From CAYMCQ01 sp964389025 (lineage in GTDB: Bacteria; Verrucomicrobiota; Verrucomicrobiia; Limisphaerales; CAYMCQ01), in contig CAYMCQ010000046.1 in the NCBI GenBank assembly GCA_964389025.1, positions 1 through 31,854 of the forward strand: a stretch of DNA of 31,854 nucleotides, read 5' to 3'. Under the pieces are notes generated by a model, which was not told where the DNA came from, did not search any database, and saw nothing but the letters and a program-made list of their open reading frames with translations. Shown here piece by piece: positions 7,720 to 15,405 of the stretch. How positions within the stretch are numbered: the stretch's first letter is position 1; each line of letters opens with the position of its first letter. Made by a program: the position numbers and the translations under genes.

Positions 7720-9906
7720 TTATTCCTTTCGAAGTTTGTTTGCCACCGGCCACGAGGCGCGCTCATCGCTTTTGTAAACGCCAATCAACTCAATCGGGAT
7801 CGGCTTGAAACCCAGCTTCCACGCCGGCGAATCCTTTCGCAGTTGAAAATTCAGATGCGCGGCATCCACGAAGCGCGGGTCGTCATTGACCAGGTTGTCC
7901 TCGAATCGAACCAGCGGCTCGGCGGCCTTCTCGAGTTCCAGCCACTTGCCGCCCATCGAAATGTTGCGCGCCACGGTGTTCCCCTTGGGCGCGCCCGGCT
8001 CGTCGTTGAGGATGTTCGCGAGCTGCGGATAACGCGCACGCCACAGCGCATCCTGATATGGCACATCCTTCAATCGTTGCGGCATGATGCCATCGCCCTC
8101 GACGGTGTCGCGCATCCAGTTCAGGCCGCGCGCGTCCACGTGCACCGAAGGCTGGCACTCAACAAAAATGTTGTTCTCAACCACGTTGTCCCTTCCGCCG
8201 CCGATGAAGGCCGCGCGTCCGGCGCGGTAAAAAACGTTGCCGTAAACGGTAATTCCACTTGCGGCGTCGTCGAGATAAACGGCCATGGCACCGTGCAGAC
8301 CGGGGCCGCGGATGTCGTGGAGGTAATTATGCCGGATCACCGTGCCGCGCATCGTCCAGTCGCGCCCCATGTAGAACGCGCCCACGTCTCCCGTCTCGTA
8401 ACAAACGCTGTGGATTTCGTTGAACTCGATGAGATGATCGTTGCCACCGAGTTGGATGGCTTCGTGCGGAGCGTCGTGCATCAGATTGTGAATGACGCGA
8501 TTGCCCACGCCGTTGATGCCCACAGCGGGGCGATAGGTGCGATAGATCCGGCCAAAGTTGTGAATGTGATTGTTCTCCGCGCTGTGGCCCGCCGGAGTCA
8601 GCGTTTTCCGATCTCCACCGTTCAGTGAAATGCCGCCCTCGGCAGTTTGATAAATGTCGCAGCCCACCACGGAGTTCGACGTGCCGTCCACGATTGACAC
8701 CGCCTCACCGCCCGTGTTGCGAATGGTGCAACCGACGATGCGATTCCGCGCTCCGCCGGAAACCGTCACCGCTGTTCCGCGCGTCGCTTCGAGCGTCAGT
8801 CCGCGAAACGTCACCCACGAAGCGTCTTTCAGCGTGAGCAACGTCGGCGTGATCGAAATGACGGCGCGGTTTTTTTCCACTGGCGACGGCGGCCAGAAAT
8901 AAAGAATGCCCGCCTGCCGGTCCAGATACCATTCGCCGGGTGAATCCAGCTCGGCCAAAAGATTCAAAGCGTAAAACCGCTGGCCTTTGCGATAGCCGTA
9001 ACCGTGATAAGGCGGGGAGAGGATGAAAGTGCGCTTTTCGTTGACGATGGAATCCACCTTCTCATAACTGTCCGACCAATCCCAAAACCAGTAACCGTGA
9101 AGCCAGAGTTCCTTTTCCGCCGACCACCGTTTGGGGCGGTCGCCTTCGTAAATGAATTTGCCGATCTTGTCGCCGGCTATGCCATGACTTTTGAACGGCT
9201 CGCCGCCCATGACATCAACGATGCGGACAAATCCGTCGTTCGGCCAGCGCGCCAGGGTCATGGGCTGGTCGGCGAAGAAAAGTTCCAATCGTTTCCCGGC
9301 GGTGACCGCATCGCCAAGGTCGGCGATGCCGAGCGCCTTCAAATCCGCCTGCAAAACTTTGCCGCGCGCAGATTCTTCCAGCCGATTGAGAATGGCCGGA
9401 TCGGTGGCGGGTTTGAAATCGGTGATTTCTTTGCCGCCGGACAGCCGGACTTCCTCCCGGCGATAAGCGCGGTAAACGACGGGAGATTTTTCCGTCCCCG
9501 AATCTTCCTTGCTCAGGACGAATGATTTTTCAAGCGGGTAAAAACCGCCGCGCAGATGGACGGTGCCGCCGTCTTTGAATTTGCCGGCCGCTTTGAGGTT
9601 TCGCAATTCAGCGCGTGCGCGTTCGAGCGTGGCAAACGGCCCGTCGGTTCTCCTGCCATTGGGCGCGGCGAGTTTTCCGGACCAACCATCGTTTCCGTTG
9701 GTGGCGACGTAAAAATCTGCTGCCAGCGATGGACTTGGATTTGCCGCCAGACACCCAACGAAGGCGAGCAGCAGGGAAAGTCGTCGAACGGATGAAGGAT
9801 GAAGGATGCAGTTTCCGCATCGGAATGAAGAATGAAGAATGAAGAATGAAGAAGTAAAAGCAAACCCCCCCGGAAAATTCCGCATTCTACATTCTACATT
9901 CTTCAT
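7720..9906 (-). CDS. Secreted right-handed parallel beta-helix protein, probable glycan-active enzyme
   Basis: About 660-700 residues after maturation. A hydrophobic leader (LSLLLAFVGCLAANPSPSLAA) precedes ADFYVATNGNDGWSG, then DGPFATLERARAELR, which is the typical opening of extracellular beta-helix glycosidases and lyases (GH141-like proteins look similar). About 370-610 shows repeating NxIxN/VxGCxI coils (NRIVGCTIRNTGG, NNHIHNFG, HLIEFNEIHSV). Catalytic residues cannot be assigned. The start is uncertain: no ATG, GTG or TTG lies between the leader and the upstream 7-bp repeat array, so every usual start (ATG at 9906 or 9885) makes the array part of the N-terminus. Upstream of the APC permease by 27 bp. 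Confidence 0.8.
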   Translation of the reverse strand: MKNVECRMRNFPGGFAFTSSFFILHSSFRCGNCILHPSSVRRLSLLLAFVGCLAANPSPSLAADFYVATNGNDGWSGKLAAPNGRRTDGPFATLERARAELRNLKAAGKFKDGGTVHLRGGFYPLEKSFVLSKEDSGTEKSPVVYRAYRREEVRLSGGKEITDFKPATDPAILNRLEESARGKVLQADLKALGIADLGDAVTAGKRLELFFADQPMTLARWPNDGFVRIVDVMGGEPFKSHGIAGDKIGKFIYEGDRPKRWSAEKELWLHGYWFWDWSDSYEKVDSIVNEKRTFILSPPYHGYGYRKGQRFYALNLLAELDSPGEWYLDRQAGILYFWPPSPVEKNRAVISITPTLLTLKDASWVTFRGLTLEATRGTAVTVSGGARNRIVGCTIRNTGGEAVSIVDGTSNSVVGCDIYQTAEGGISLNGGDRKTLTPAGHSAENNHIHNFGRIYRTYRPAVGINGVGNRVIHNLMHDAPHEAIQLGGNDHLIEFNEIHSVCYETGDVGAFYMGRDWTMRGTVIRHNYLHDIRGPGLHGAMAVYLDDAASGITVYGNVFYRAGRAAFIGGGRDNVVENNIFVECQPSVHVDARGLNWMRDTVEGDGIMPQRLKDVPYQDALWRARYPQLANILNDEPGAPKGNTVARNISMGGKWLELEKAAEPLVRFEDNLVNDDPRFVDAAHLNFQLRKDSPAWKLGFKPIPIELIGVYKSDERASWPVANKLRKE

Positions 9907-9916
9907 TCTTCATTCT
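9791..9916. repeat. Heptamer tandem arrays forming an inverted repeat
   Basis: Three blocks of 7-bp units: GATGAAG-type at 9791-9808, GAATGAA-type (four copies) at 9823-9854, and the inverted CATTCTA/CATTCTT-type (nearly five copies) at 9883-9916. The second and third blocks are complementary (CTTCATTCTT with AAGAATGAAG) and could pair around a loop containing a C-run at 9865-9871. The array overlaps the 5' end predicted for the beta-helix gene and touches the stop of the methyltransferase gene. Confidence 0.8.
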
Positions 9917-10623
9917 CCTTTGCGTCGCGCGCTGGAATGCAGCACGAGAATCTGGTTCCAGCCCTGCACGAATTCGAAGTCGCTGCGGATGATTTCGCTT
10001 TCAATCCCGTCCTGTTTGAGTTCGCGCCGCAATTGTTCAAGTTGAGGATACGGTTTTCGGTTCATGCCCGCGGGCGGAAACAGCCGCACCTCGCCACTAC
10101 TCACTCGCACCAGTTCCCGCGCCGCCGCCAGATGGAACGGGTAGTCAAACCGATCATCATAGATGAACAAGAAATGCCCGGACAACACGAGATCGAACTG
10201 CTTGTCGGCGAACGGCAGATTTGGCAGGAGCGTGGGAACATAACTCGCTTTGCGGCGCGCAAAATCCGCGCAAAACAAATCCAGCGTCCGCCGCCGCGCT
10301 GCGCGCATCTCGTCCATCGAGTGATAATATCGCGACAGGTAAGCGTGCCGGACTTTTTCCACTTCATCCATGACGTGATCAATGTCGGTCTCGCCGATGG
10401 CGCGCAGTTTTTCGGCGGGGTTTTCGAACAACGGATCAACGGCGGTGACGTTGATCCCCAGCTCGCTCGCCTCCGCCGTGAACGACGCCGCGCCGGACGG
10501 GCAATCGAGAACCGATTTTCCCTTGAGGCTCGGAAGATCGAGGTTGAAAAATAATTTATATTCGGCCAGTGAACGCCCGTAAAAAACGACGCGTTCCAGG
10601 TGCAGTTGATCAGTTTCTTGCAT
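9910..10623 (-). CDS. Class I SAM-dependent methyltransferase
   Basis: A 237-residue protein. Motif I is KSVLDCPSGAASFTAEA (about 39-55), then an acidic residue after the second strand in NVTAVDPLF, and LPFADKQFDLVLSGHFLF near the middle as motif IV/post-IV. The DCPSGA variant replaces the more common DxGxGxG loop and matches a small-molecule methyltransferase subgroup. The longer frame up to 10815 runs antisense to the acyl-CoA synthetase remnant and lacks family-like sequence, so I chose the ATG at 10623 (MQETDQLHLERVVFYG). A perfect 18-bp palindrome lies 11 bases upstream of this start. Substrate unknown. Confidence 0.78.
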   Translation of the reverse strand: MQETDQLHLERVVFYGRSLAEYKLFFNLDLPSLKGKSVLDCPSGAASFTAEASELGINVTAVDPLFENPAEKLRAIGETDIDHVMDEVEKVRHAYLSRYYHSMDEMRAARRRTLDLFCADFARRKASYVPTLLPNLPFADKQFDLVLSGHFLFIYDDRFDYPFHLAAARELVRVSSGEVRLFPPAGMNRKPYPQLEQLRRELKQDGIESEIIRSDFEFVQGWNQILVLHSSARRKGE

Positions 10624-10634
10624 GCGCTTTTTGA

Positions 10635-10652
10635 CCCCGAAAGCTTTCGGGG
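10635..10652. repeat. 18-bp perfect palindrome, copy 1
   Basis: CCCCGAAAGCTTTCGGGG, identical to the copy at 12691-12708. It lies between the methyltransferase start and the acyl-CoA synthetase remnant. With no loop it would extrude as a hairpin only with some central bases unpaired. Confidence 0.85.
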
Positions 10653-10695
10653 GGCCGGCAATTTTCCTGAAAACCGGGGGCAAGTCCAGTTTGAT

Positions 10696-10863
10696 GAATC
10701 GCTTTGCCTGAAAAAAATCCGGGAATTCTGCAAAGGGAAAATCATGGACTACAAAATTCCTTACCGCGTCAAATTCGTAACCGAGTTCGCCGCCACAGTC
10801 ACCGGCAAAATTCAAAAGTTCCGGATGCGGGAGATTATGATTGAGGAATTAAAGCTCGCTTAA
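10696..10863 (+). pseudogene. 3'-end remnant of an acyl-CoA synthetase (AMP-binding C-terminal domain)
   Basis: About 55 codons encode only the end of an ANL-superfamily acyl-CoA synthetase: IREFCKGKIMDYKIPYRVKF, then TVTGKIQKFRMREIM. The adenylation lysine in TGK (codon at 10807-10809) is kept. The complete enzymes are roughly 500-560 residues; here the upstream + strand holds no adenylation domain, only sequence antisense to the methyltransferase. Homology in the frame fades before about 10696. The fragment ends with a normal TAA at 10861. It may be a rearrangement scar; expression is unlikely to give a working enzyme. The nearby thiolase, hydratase and carboxylase genes suggest what the parent gene served. 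Confidence 0.72.
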
Positions 10864-10903
10864 GAAGCCTTGTAAAAATCTTCACCGCGTAGCCACGCAT
10901 ATT

Positions 10904-11356
10904 TTATTCCCGGTTCTTGGTGTCCATGATGATTGTGACCGGGCCATCGTTGGTCAGGCTCACTTTCATGTCCGCGCCAAATTCGCCGGTTTGAACAGGC
11001 CGGCCCAATTGTTCCGTCAGTTTGCGAACAAACGATTCGTAAATCGGAATGGCCACTTCCGGTCGGGCGGCTTGACTGTAAGAGGGCCGATTTCCCTTTT
11101 TGGTGCTGGCAAAAAGAGTGAATTGGCTGATGACGAGAATGTCTCCCCGAATTTCCTGAACCGAACGATTCATCACGCCTTGTTCATCATTGAAAATCCG
11201 CAGTCGCACCAACTTCCCGCTCAACCATTCGATGTCCTCGGCTGAATCCGTTTCCTCAACGGCCAGCAGCACGAGCAAACCGTTTTTGATGGCAGCTTTG
11301 TTCTGGCCGTTGATGGCAACGGACGCTTCTGAAACTCGTTGAATCACTGCTCGCAT
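10904..11356 (-). CDS. dtd: D-aminoacyl-tRNA deacylase
   Basis: Removes D-amino acids, and glycine mischarged on tRNA-Ala, from tRNAs, recycling the tRNA in the cytoplasm. The 150-residue length is the family's usual. It opens with MRAVIQRVSEASV, has the SQFTLFA motif at 77-83 and the NDGPVTI motif at 136-142, which carries the Gly-cisPro (138-139) that excludes L-aminoacyl substrates. The ATG at 11356 gives the canonical N-terminus. The gene is on the same strand as, and 52 bp downstream of, the thiolase gene. Confidence 0.95.
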   Translation of the reverse strand: MRAVIQRVSEASVAINGQNKAAIKNGLLVLLAVEETDSAEDIEWLSGKLVRLRIFNDEQGVMNRSVQEIRGDILVISQFTLFASTKKGNRPSYSQAARPEVAIPIYESFVRKLTEQLGRPVQTGEFGADMKVSLTNDGPVTIIMDTKNRE

Positions 11357-11384
11357 ATTGATAGGTCGCCGCCGTTTCGGTGTT

Positions 11385-11407
11385 TGGTAATTGGGTGATT
11401 GGGTATT
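11385..11407. repeat. Short octamer repeat between dtd and thiolase
   Basis: ATTGGGTG followed directly by ATTGGGTA, preceded by a partial unit (TTTGGTA). It fills much of the 52-bp gap. Too short to interpret alone; listed because other gaps in the window carry comparable arrays. Confidence 0.4.
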
Positions 11408-11408
11408 T

Positions 11409-12641
11409 TCAAGTCCCCCAAATCATAACGACACTCGTCGTAACGCTACCACCCATGTTGAACGTGAGAAACCGTTTCGCGCCGGGAATCTGGCGTTCGC
11501 CGGCGCGGTTCGTCAGTTGCAGCCAGGCTTCAGCCACCTGACGCACACCGGTAGCACCGACGGGGTGTCCATCGCCAATCAATCCGCCGCCTGCATTCAC
11601 CGGCAACGTGAATGGCGGCGAGCCGGTCGAGAACTCAGAACGCGCCAGCGGCAAAGTCGTCGCGCCGCTCTCAAGCAGTTGAGCGCCCTTTCCATTTTCA
11701 GCAAAACCAAGAATTTCGTAGGCAATAATTTCTGAGATGGAAAAACAATCATGCACTTCCGCACCGTGCAACTCTGATGGTTCGACGCCGGACATCGAAT
11801 AGGCATTTGCGGCGGCTTGCCGTGCGATGGAAAATTCCGGGACATCTTTTTTCGCCAACGGCAGATAATCCGTGGTGTGACCGTAGCCGAGCAAACGAGT
11901 CGCTTGACGATTGGCTGGCAGTTTTTTCAGAAATCGTTCCGAGCACAAGACCAACGCCGCTGCGCCGTCGGTGATCTGGGAACAGTCGGTGGTTTTGAGC
12001 GGCGGTGCAAAACGGGGATTCTGTTCCGAAGCGGTCGCGGCTTGTTCAAGGGTCAAATGCGCGTCCCGCATTTGCGCCAGAGGATTTTTGCGGGCGTGTG
12101 CAAAATTTTTGACCGCGACTTTTGCAAGTTGTTTTTCCGTCATGCCATATTTTTCCATGTAAACCTGCGCGATACGGGCGAACAATTTTGGAAACATGAA
12201 GTCGCCATGGATGGCCTTTTCAATTTGATAATCTCCGGCGGCGCCGAGAACATCCGCGCCTTCCACCGCTGGCATGGTTTTCTGCTGCTCCGCGCCGACG
12301 ACCAGAACGACCTCGTGAAGACCGGCCATGATTTGTTGCGCGGCGGTAAGAACAGCCACCGATCCGGAAGCGCAGGCCGCTTCCACGTGCAACGTAGGCA
12401 GGCCGCGACACTTCGCATCAATCTCAGTGAGGAACGCGCCCAGATGAAGCTGCCGGGTGAACAGTCCGCTGGCGAAACTCGCGACCACGCCCGATTGAAT
12501 GTCGCCGGGATCAATTTGCGCGTCGGTGATGGCCGCTTGCGCCGCTTCAAGAATGATCTGGCGCAGCGTCTTGCCTTCCTTCTTCAAGTTGCGTTTGAAA
12601 TCCGTTCGCCCCGCGCCAATCACATAAACAGGCTCGACCAT
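11409..12641 (-). CDS. Thiolase family protein (SCP-x / acetyl-CoA acetyltransferase-like)
   Basis: A 410-residue thiolase, likely cleaving 3-oxoacyl-CoA with CoA in beta-oxidation-type degradation, or a related condensing reaction. Seen: nucleophile Cys90 in VEAACASGSVA, His297-Asp298-Cys299 in VHDCFSISE (the HDCF arrangement of SCP-x-like thiolases) and GDGHPVGATG with His359. The frame's ATG at 12677 adds 12 residues before MVEPVYVIGAGRT; the ATG at 12641 gives the family N-terminus. Upstream on the same strand is the pseudopilin gene, separated by 68 bp holding a palindrome. Likely linked in pathway with the acyl-CoA genes at 13.7-19.5 kb, though on the other strand. Confidence 0.88.
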   Translation of the reverse strand: MVEPVYVIGAGRTDFKRNLKKEGKTLRQIILEAAQAAITDAQIDPGDIQSGVVASFASGLFTRQLHLGAFLTEIDAKCRGLPTLHVEAACASGSVAVLTAAQQIMAGLHEVVLVVGAEQQKTMPAVEGADVLGAAGDYQIEKAIHGDFMFPKLFARIAQVYMEKYGMTEKQLAKVAVKNFAHARKNPLAQMRDAHLTLEQAATASEQNPRFAPPLKTTDCSQITDGAAALVLCSERFLKKLPANRQATRLLGYGHTTDYLPLAKKDVPEFSIARQAAANAYSMSGVEPSELHGAEVHDCFSISEIIAYEILGFAENGKGAQLLESGATTLPLARSEFSTGSPPFTLPVNAGGGLIGDGHPVGATGVRQVAEAWLQLTNRAGERQIPGAKRFLTFNMGGSVTTSVVMIWGT

Positions 12642-12690
12642 GATGAGAACGTTAGAGTGAAACCTGCGGGGAATCAACGCAGCGGTGCAG

Positions 12691-12708
12691 CCCCGAAAGC
12701 TTTCGGGG
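12691..12708. repeat. 18-bp perfect palindrome, copy 2
   Basis: CCCCGAAAGCTTTCGGGG again, exactly as at 10635-10652. It starts one base after the pseudopilin stop codon (complement of 12710-12712) and 49 bp before the thiolase start. No T-run follows on the minus strand, so a terminator role is not evident. Confidence 0.85.
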
Positions 12709-12709
12709 T

Positions 12710-13501
12710 TCAGTTGGGCGGGTCATCGTTCTGTTTGTCGAACTGGAGGCGGGTGGTATTTATTGCGGCGGGCAAATACGTTGCCAGATGTTGTCTCAAT
12801 TTGGCGGTTGTGACTTGGTGAGCGCTGCCATCCACAAGGCCGATGTTTCCGTTTGAATTATGCGCCCGCTTATCACTCCATCCGACGGAATCAGCGCTGC
12901 TGAGTCTGCCGCCCGGGCCTTTGATCGTTTCCGTGCAGCAGTAAAGGTCAGCCGGGGGCCTTGGCGGATCGGAATAACCAGCGCCCCTTCCGTTCCCAAG
13001 GTTGCGGTCGCCGGTCAAAATCGCCAGAGGTTGATTTTCCGTGGCGTCGAGACCGACAAAATAACTCAACGCCATGTTTTTGCGGTTTGGGCCTTTCGTG
13101 TTGCCGTCGCCGCCAGCCCGGCCATCCCACAAATCCGCCGCGAAGTCTGTGGCGGCAACTTTATGCCGGTCACTTGGACAGACCATGAGCTTGGGTGAGC
13201 CCAACTCATTAGACATCACTTGGAAATTACGAAAGAGCAACTGACCAATGGCGGGATCGTCTTTCGTGCCTCCGGCCGCGTTAGGCACGGCCATGGGAAA
13301 TCGGTTCCCGTTGTCATTCGCCCAAAGGCGAAAAGCCAGTCCGATTTGCTTCAGGTTATTGACGCAACTGATTCGCTGCGATTTGGCCTTGGCCTTGGCG
13401 AGGGCGGGCAAGAGCAGGCCGGCCAGTATGGCAATGATGGCGATCACCACCAACAATTCTATCAGCGTGAAGGCGCTGCTTGTTCGACGCGGAACTTTCA
13501 T
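12710..13501 (-). CDS. Type IV pilin-like / type II secretion pseudopilin, H-X9-DG family
   Basis: A 263-residue protein with a prepilin leader: MKVPRRTSSA then FTLIELLVVIAIIAILAGLL. Processing is predicted between Ala10 and Phe11, with the conserved Glu at +5 (Glu15). Ala rather than Gly stands at -1. The C-terminus contains AHNSNGNIGLVDG, the H-X9-DG motif of a family expanded in Planctomycetes and Verrucomicrobia. The globular part has Cys pairs (CVNN, CPSD, CC). The ATG at 13582 would put 27 unrelated residues before the leader; the one at 13501 is right for a prepilin. No secretion or pilus assembly gene is adjacent, so it is an orphan member that presumably uses machinery elsewhere. Confidence 0.9.
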   Translation of the reverse strand: MKVPRRTSSAFTLIELLVVIAIIAILAGLLLPALAKAKAKSQRISCVNNLKQIGLAFRLWANDNGNRFPMAVPNAAGGTKDDPAIGQLLFRNFQVMSNELGSPKLMVCPSDRHKVAATDFAADLWDGRAGGDGNTKGPNRKNMALSYFVGLDATENQPLAILTGDRNLGNGRGAGYSDPPRPPADLYCCTETIKGPGGRLSSADSVGWSDKRAHNSNGNIGLVDGSAHQVTTAKLRQHLATYLPAAINTTRLQFDKQNDDPPN

Positions 13502-13730
13502 CGGATAATTTCTTGGGCGCGGAACAAATTTATGAATTGTTGGCGCATGGTCAATGCGTTTCGGCAAATTCCGCAAGCGCAAATTGCCCTGACCAAAGTG
13601 GCCTTATCGCAATTTGGCGGATTTCCGGCGCTTCTGAAAATTCGCCATTGACCATTATTTTGCGGAGTAGAATATCGGCGACATTCCTGATCGCCAACAT
13701 AGCAGGGCGACCCGGTAAAATAAATTTTCC

Positions 13731-15347
13731 ATGACTGACAAAGGGCAGAGCAAACCGAAGCCGCTGCAAGTCTTGTGCGATGAGATTCTGGCACAGGAAG
13801 CGACATTGCGCGAAGGCGGCGGGCTGTCCGGCCAGGAACGTCAGCGCAAGCTGGGCCGTCTGCCCGTGCGCGAGCGTCTCGCGCGCCTCCTCGACGACAA
13901 GTCGCCGTTTCTCGAACTGAGTCTTTGGGCCGGCCATCGAATGTATCCGGACTGGGGAGAGATTCCGGCGGCTGGTGTCGTGACGGGCGTTGGCCGCGTC
14001 AACAAACGGCCGTGCATGATCATCGCCAACGACGCCACGGTGAAGGCGGGCGCTTTTTTCCCGGCGACGGCCAAGAAAGTTCTGCGCGCCCAACGCATCG
14101 CTCTCGAAAATTTCCTCCCGCTGATTTATCTGGTTGATTCCGCCGGTGTTTTTCTTCCGTTGCAGGATGAAGTTTTTCCCGACGAAGATGATTTTGGCCG
14201 GATTTTCCGCAACAACGCCGTCCTGAGCGCGCGGGGAATTCCGCAGTTTGCGGCGATCATGGGCAACTGCATCGCGGGCGGGGCGTATCTGCCGGTGTTG
14301 TGCGACAAAATTCTGATGACCAAAGGGAGCGGGCTTTATCTGGCCGGCCCGGCACTGGTCAAGGCGGCCATCGGTCAGGCAGTCGAGGCAGAAGAATTGG
14401 GCGGCTCCGCGATGCACGCCGAAATCAGCGGCACGATTGATTTCCACGAACCGGATGATGAATCCTGCCTCGCGCGGTTGCGTTCGTTGATTGATCTTTT
14501 GCCACCCGAACCGGAAAAGCCCGCGCCGGAAACGGGCGCGGAGCGAAATCTAGAATCAGTTTATGATCTGGTCAGCGTTGATGGCCGCGCGGAATACGAT
14601 CTTCGCGATTTGCTGGCGTGCGTGGTGGATCGCGACTCGATGCAGGAATACAAGGCGGAGTATGGTCAGACGCTCGTCACCGTGTATGCGAAGATTGGCG
14701 GGCAAGCCGTGGGGATCGTGGGCAACCAACGAAAGCGTTGTCACGCGAAGAAAACCGGAATCCAGATCGGCGGCGTCATTTATTCGGACAGCGCGGACAA
14801 GGCGGCGCGTTTCATCATGGACTGCAATCAAACCGGGCTGCCGATTGTTTTTTTTCAGGATGTTCAAGGTTTCATGGTTGGGCGCGATGCGGAGCAATCG
14901 GGCATCATCCGCAGCGGCGCGAAGCTGGTGAATGTGGTGAGCAATTCCGTCGTGCCGAAAATCACGGTGATCGTGGGCGGTTCGTTCGGCGCGGGGAATT
15001 ACGCTTTATGCGGCAAGGCGTTTGATCCGCGATTTATTTTTGCCTGGCCGAACGCGCGATACGCCGTGATGGGCGGCGAACAGGCGTCAGACACGTTGTT
15101 CACCATTCTGCAACGCAACATGCAGTCGAAGGAAAACACGCTGACGCCGGAGGAATTGAATCAGTTGCGCGAGACGGTCAAAAATAATTACAAGCAGCAA
15201 ACTGACATTCGTTACGGCGCGGCGCGCGGTTGGGTGGATGCGATCATTCCGCCGCACGCGACGCGGGAAGTTCTATTGACGACGCTGGGATTGGTGACGC
15301 GCAAACCAGTTCAAAACAATTTCAAGACCGGCGTGTTGCAGGTTTAA
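13731..15347 (+). CDS. Acyl-CoA carboxylase carboxyltransferase (beta) subunit, methylcrotonyl/geranyl-CoA carboxylase-like
   Basis: Transfers carboxyl from carboxybiotin to an acyl-CoA. The 538-residue length matches MCC-beta and AtuC/LiuB. Two crotonase-like halves are visible, with oxyanion-type glycine stretches GNCIAGGAYLP (about 178-188) and VGGSFGAGNYALCGKAF (about 414-430). QDVQGFMVG and YAVMGGEQAS are typical of the MCC/GCC beta branch. The required biotin carboxylase/BCCP alpha subunit is absent from the window. The ATG at 13731 has no clear Shine-Dalgarno. AtuA and hydratase genes follow on the same strand, pointing to leucine- or terpene-type substrates; choosing between methylcrotonyl-CoA, geranyl-CoA and propionyl-CoA is not possible here. 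Confidence 0.9.
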   Translation: MTDKGQSKPKPLQVLCDEILAQEATLREGGGLSGQERQRKLGRLPVRERLARLLDDKSPFLELSLWAGHRMYPDWGEIPAAGVVTGVGRVNKRPCMIIANDATVKAGAFFPATAKKVLRAQRIALENFLPLIYLVDSAGVFLPLQDEVFPDEDDFGRIFRNNAVLSARGIPQFAAIMGNCIAGGAYLPVLCDKILMTKGSGLYLAGPALVKAAIGQAVEAEELGGSAMHAEISGTIDFHEPDDESCLARLRSLIDLLPPEPEKPAPETGAERNLESVYDLVSVDGRAEYDLRDLLACVVDRDSMQEYKAEYGQTLVTVYAKIGGQAVGIVGNQRKRCHAKKTGIQIGGVIYSDSADKAARFIMDCNQTGLPIVFFQDVQGFMVGRDAEQSGIIRSGAKLVNVVSNSVVPKITVIVGGSFGAGNYALCGKAFDPRFIFAWPNARYAVMGGEQASDTLFTILQRNMQSKENTLTPEELNQLRETVKNNYKQQTDIRYGAARGWVDAIIPPHATREVLLTTLGLVTRKPVQNNFKTGVLQV

Positions 15348-15405
15348 ACCTCGCCTGCGTTGCCGCACTTGTAACAATCGCCGCTGGCTCAACGTCATTT
15401 CCTCT

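Noticed and set aside
10624..10815. N-terminal extension of the methyltransferase
   Set aside because: Antisense to the acyl-CoA synthetase remnant and lacking methyltransferase-like sequence; the ATG at 10623 is preferred.
12691..12708. Palindrome as an intrinsic terminator of the pseudopilin gene
   Set aside because: Well placed after the stop, but no T-run follows on the minus strand and the same sequence at 10635 is upstream of a gene start.
11817..12821. Long + strand ORF of 334 codons
   Set aside because: Antisense to the thiolase, which carries all catalytic motifs.
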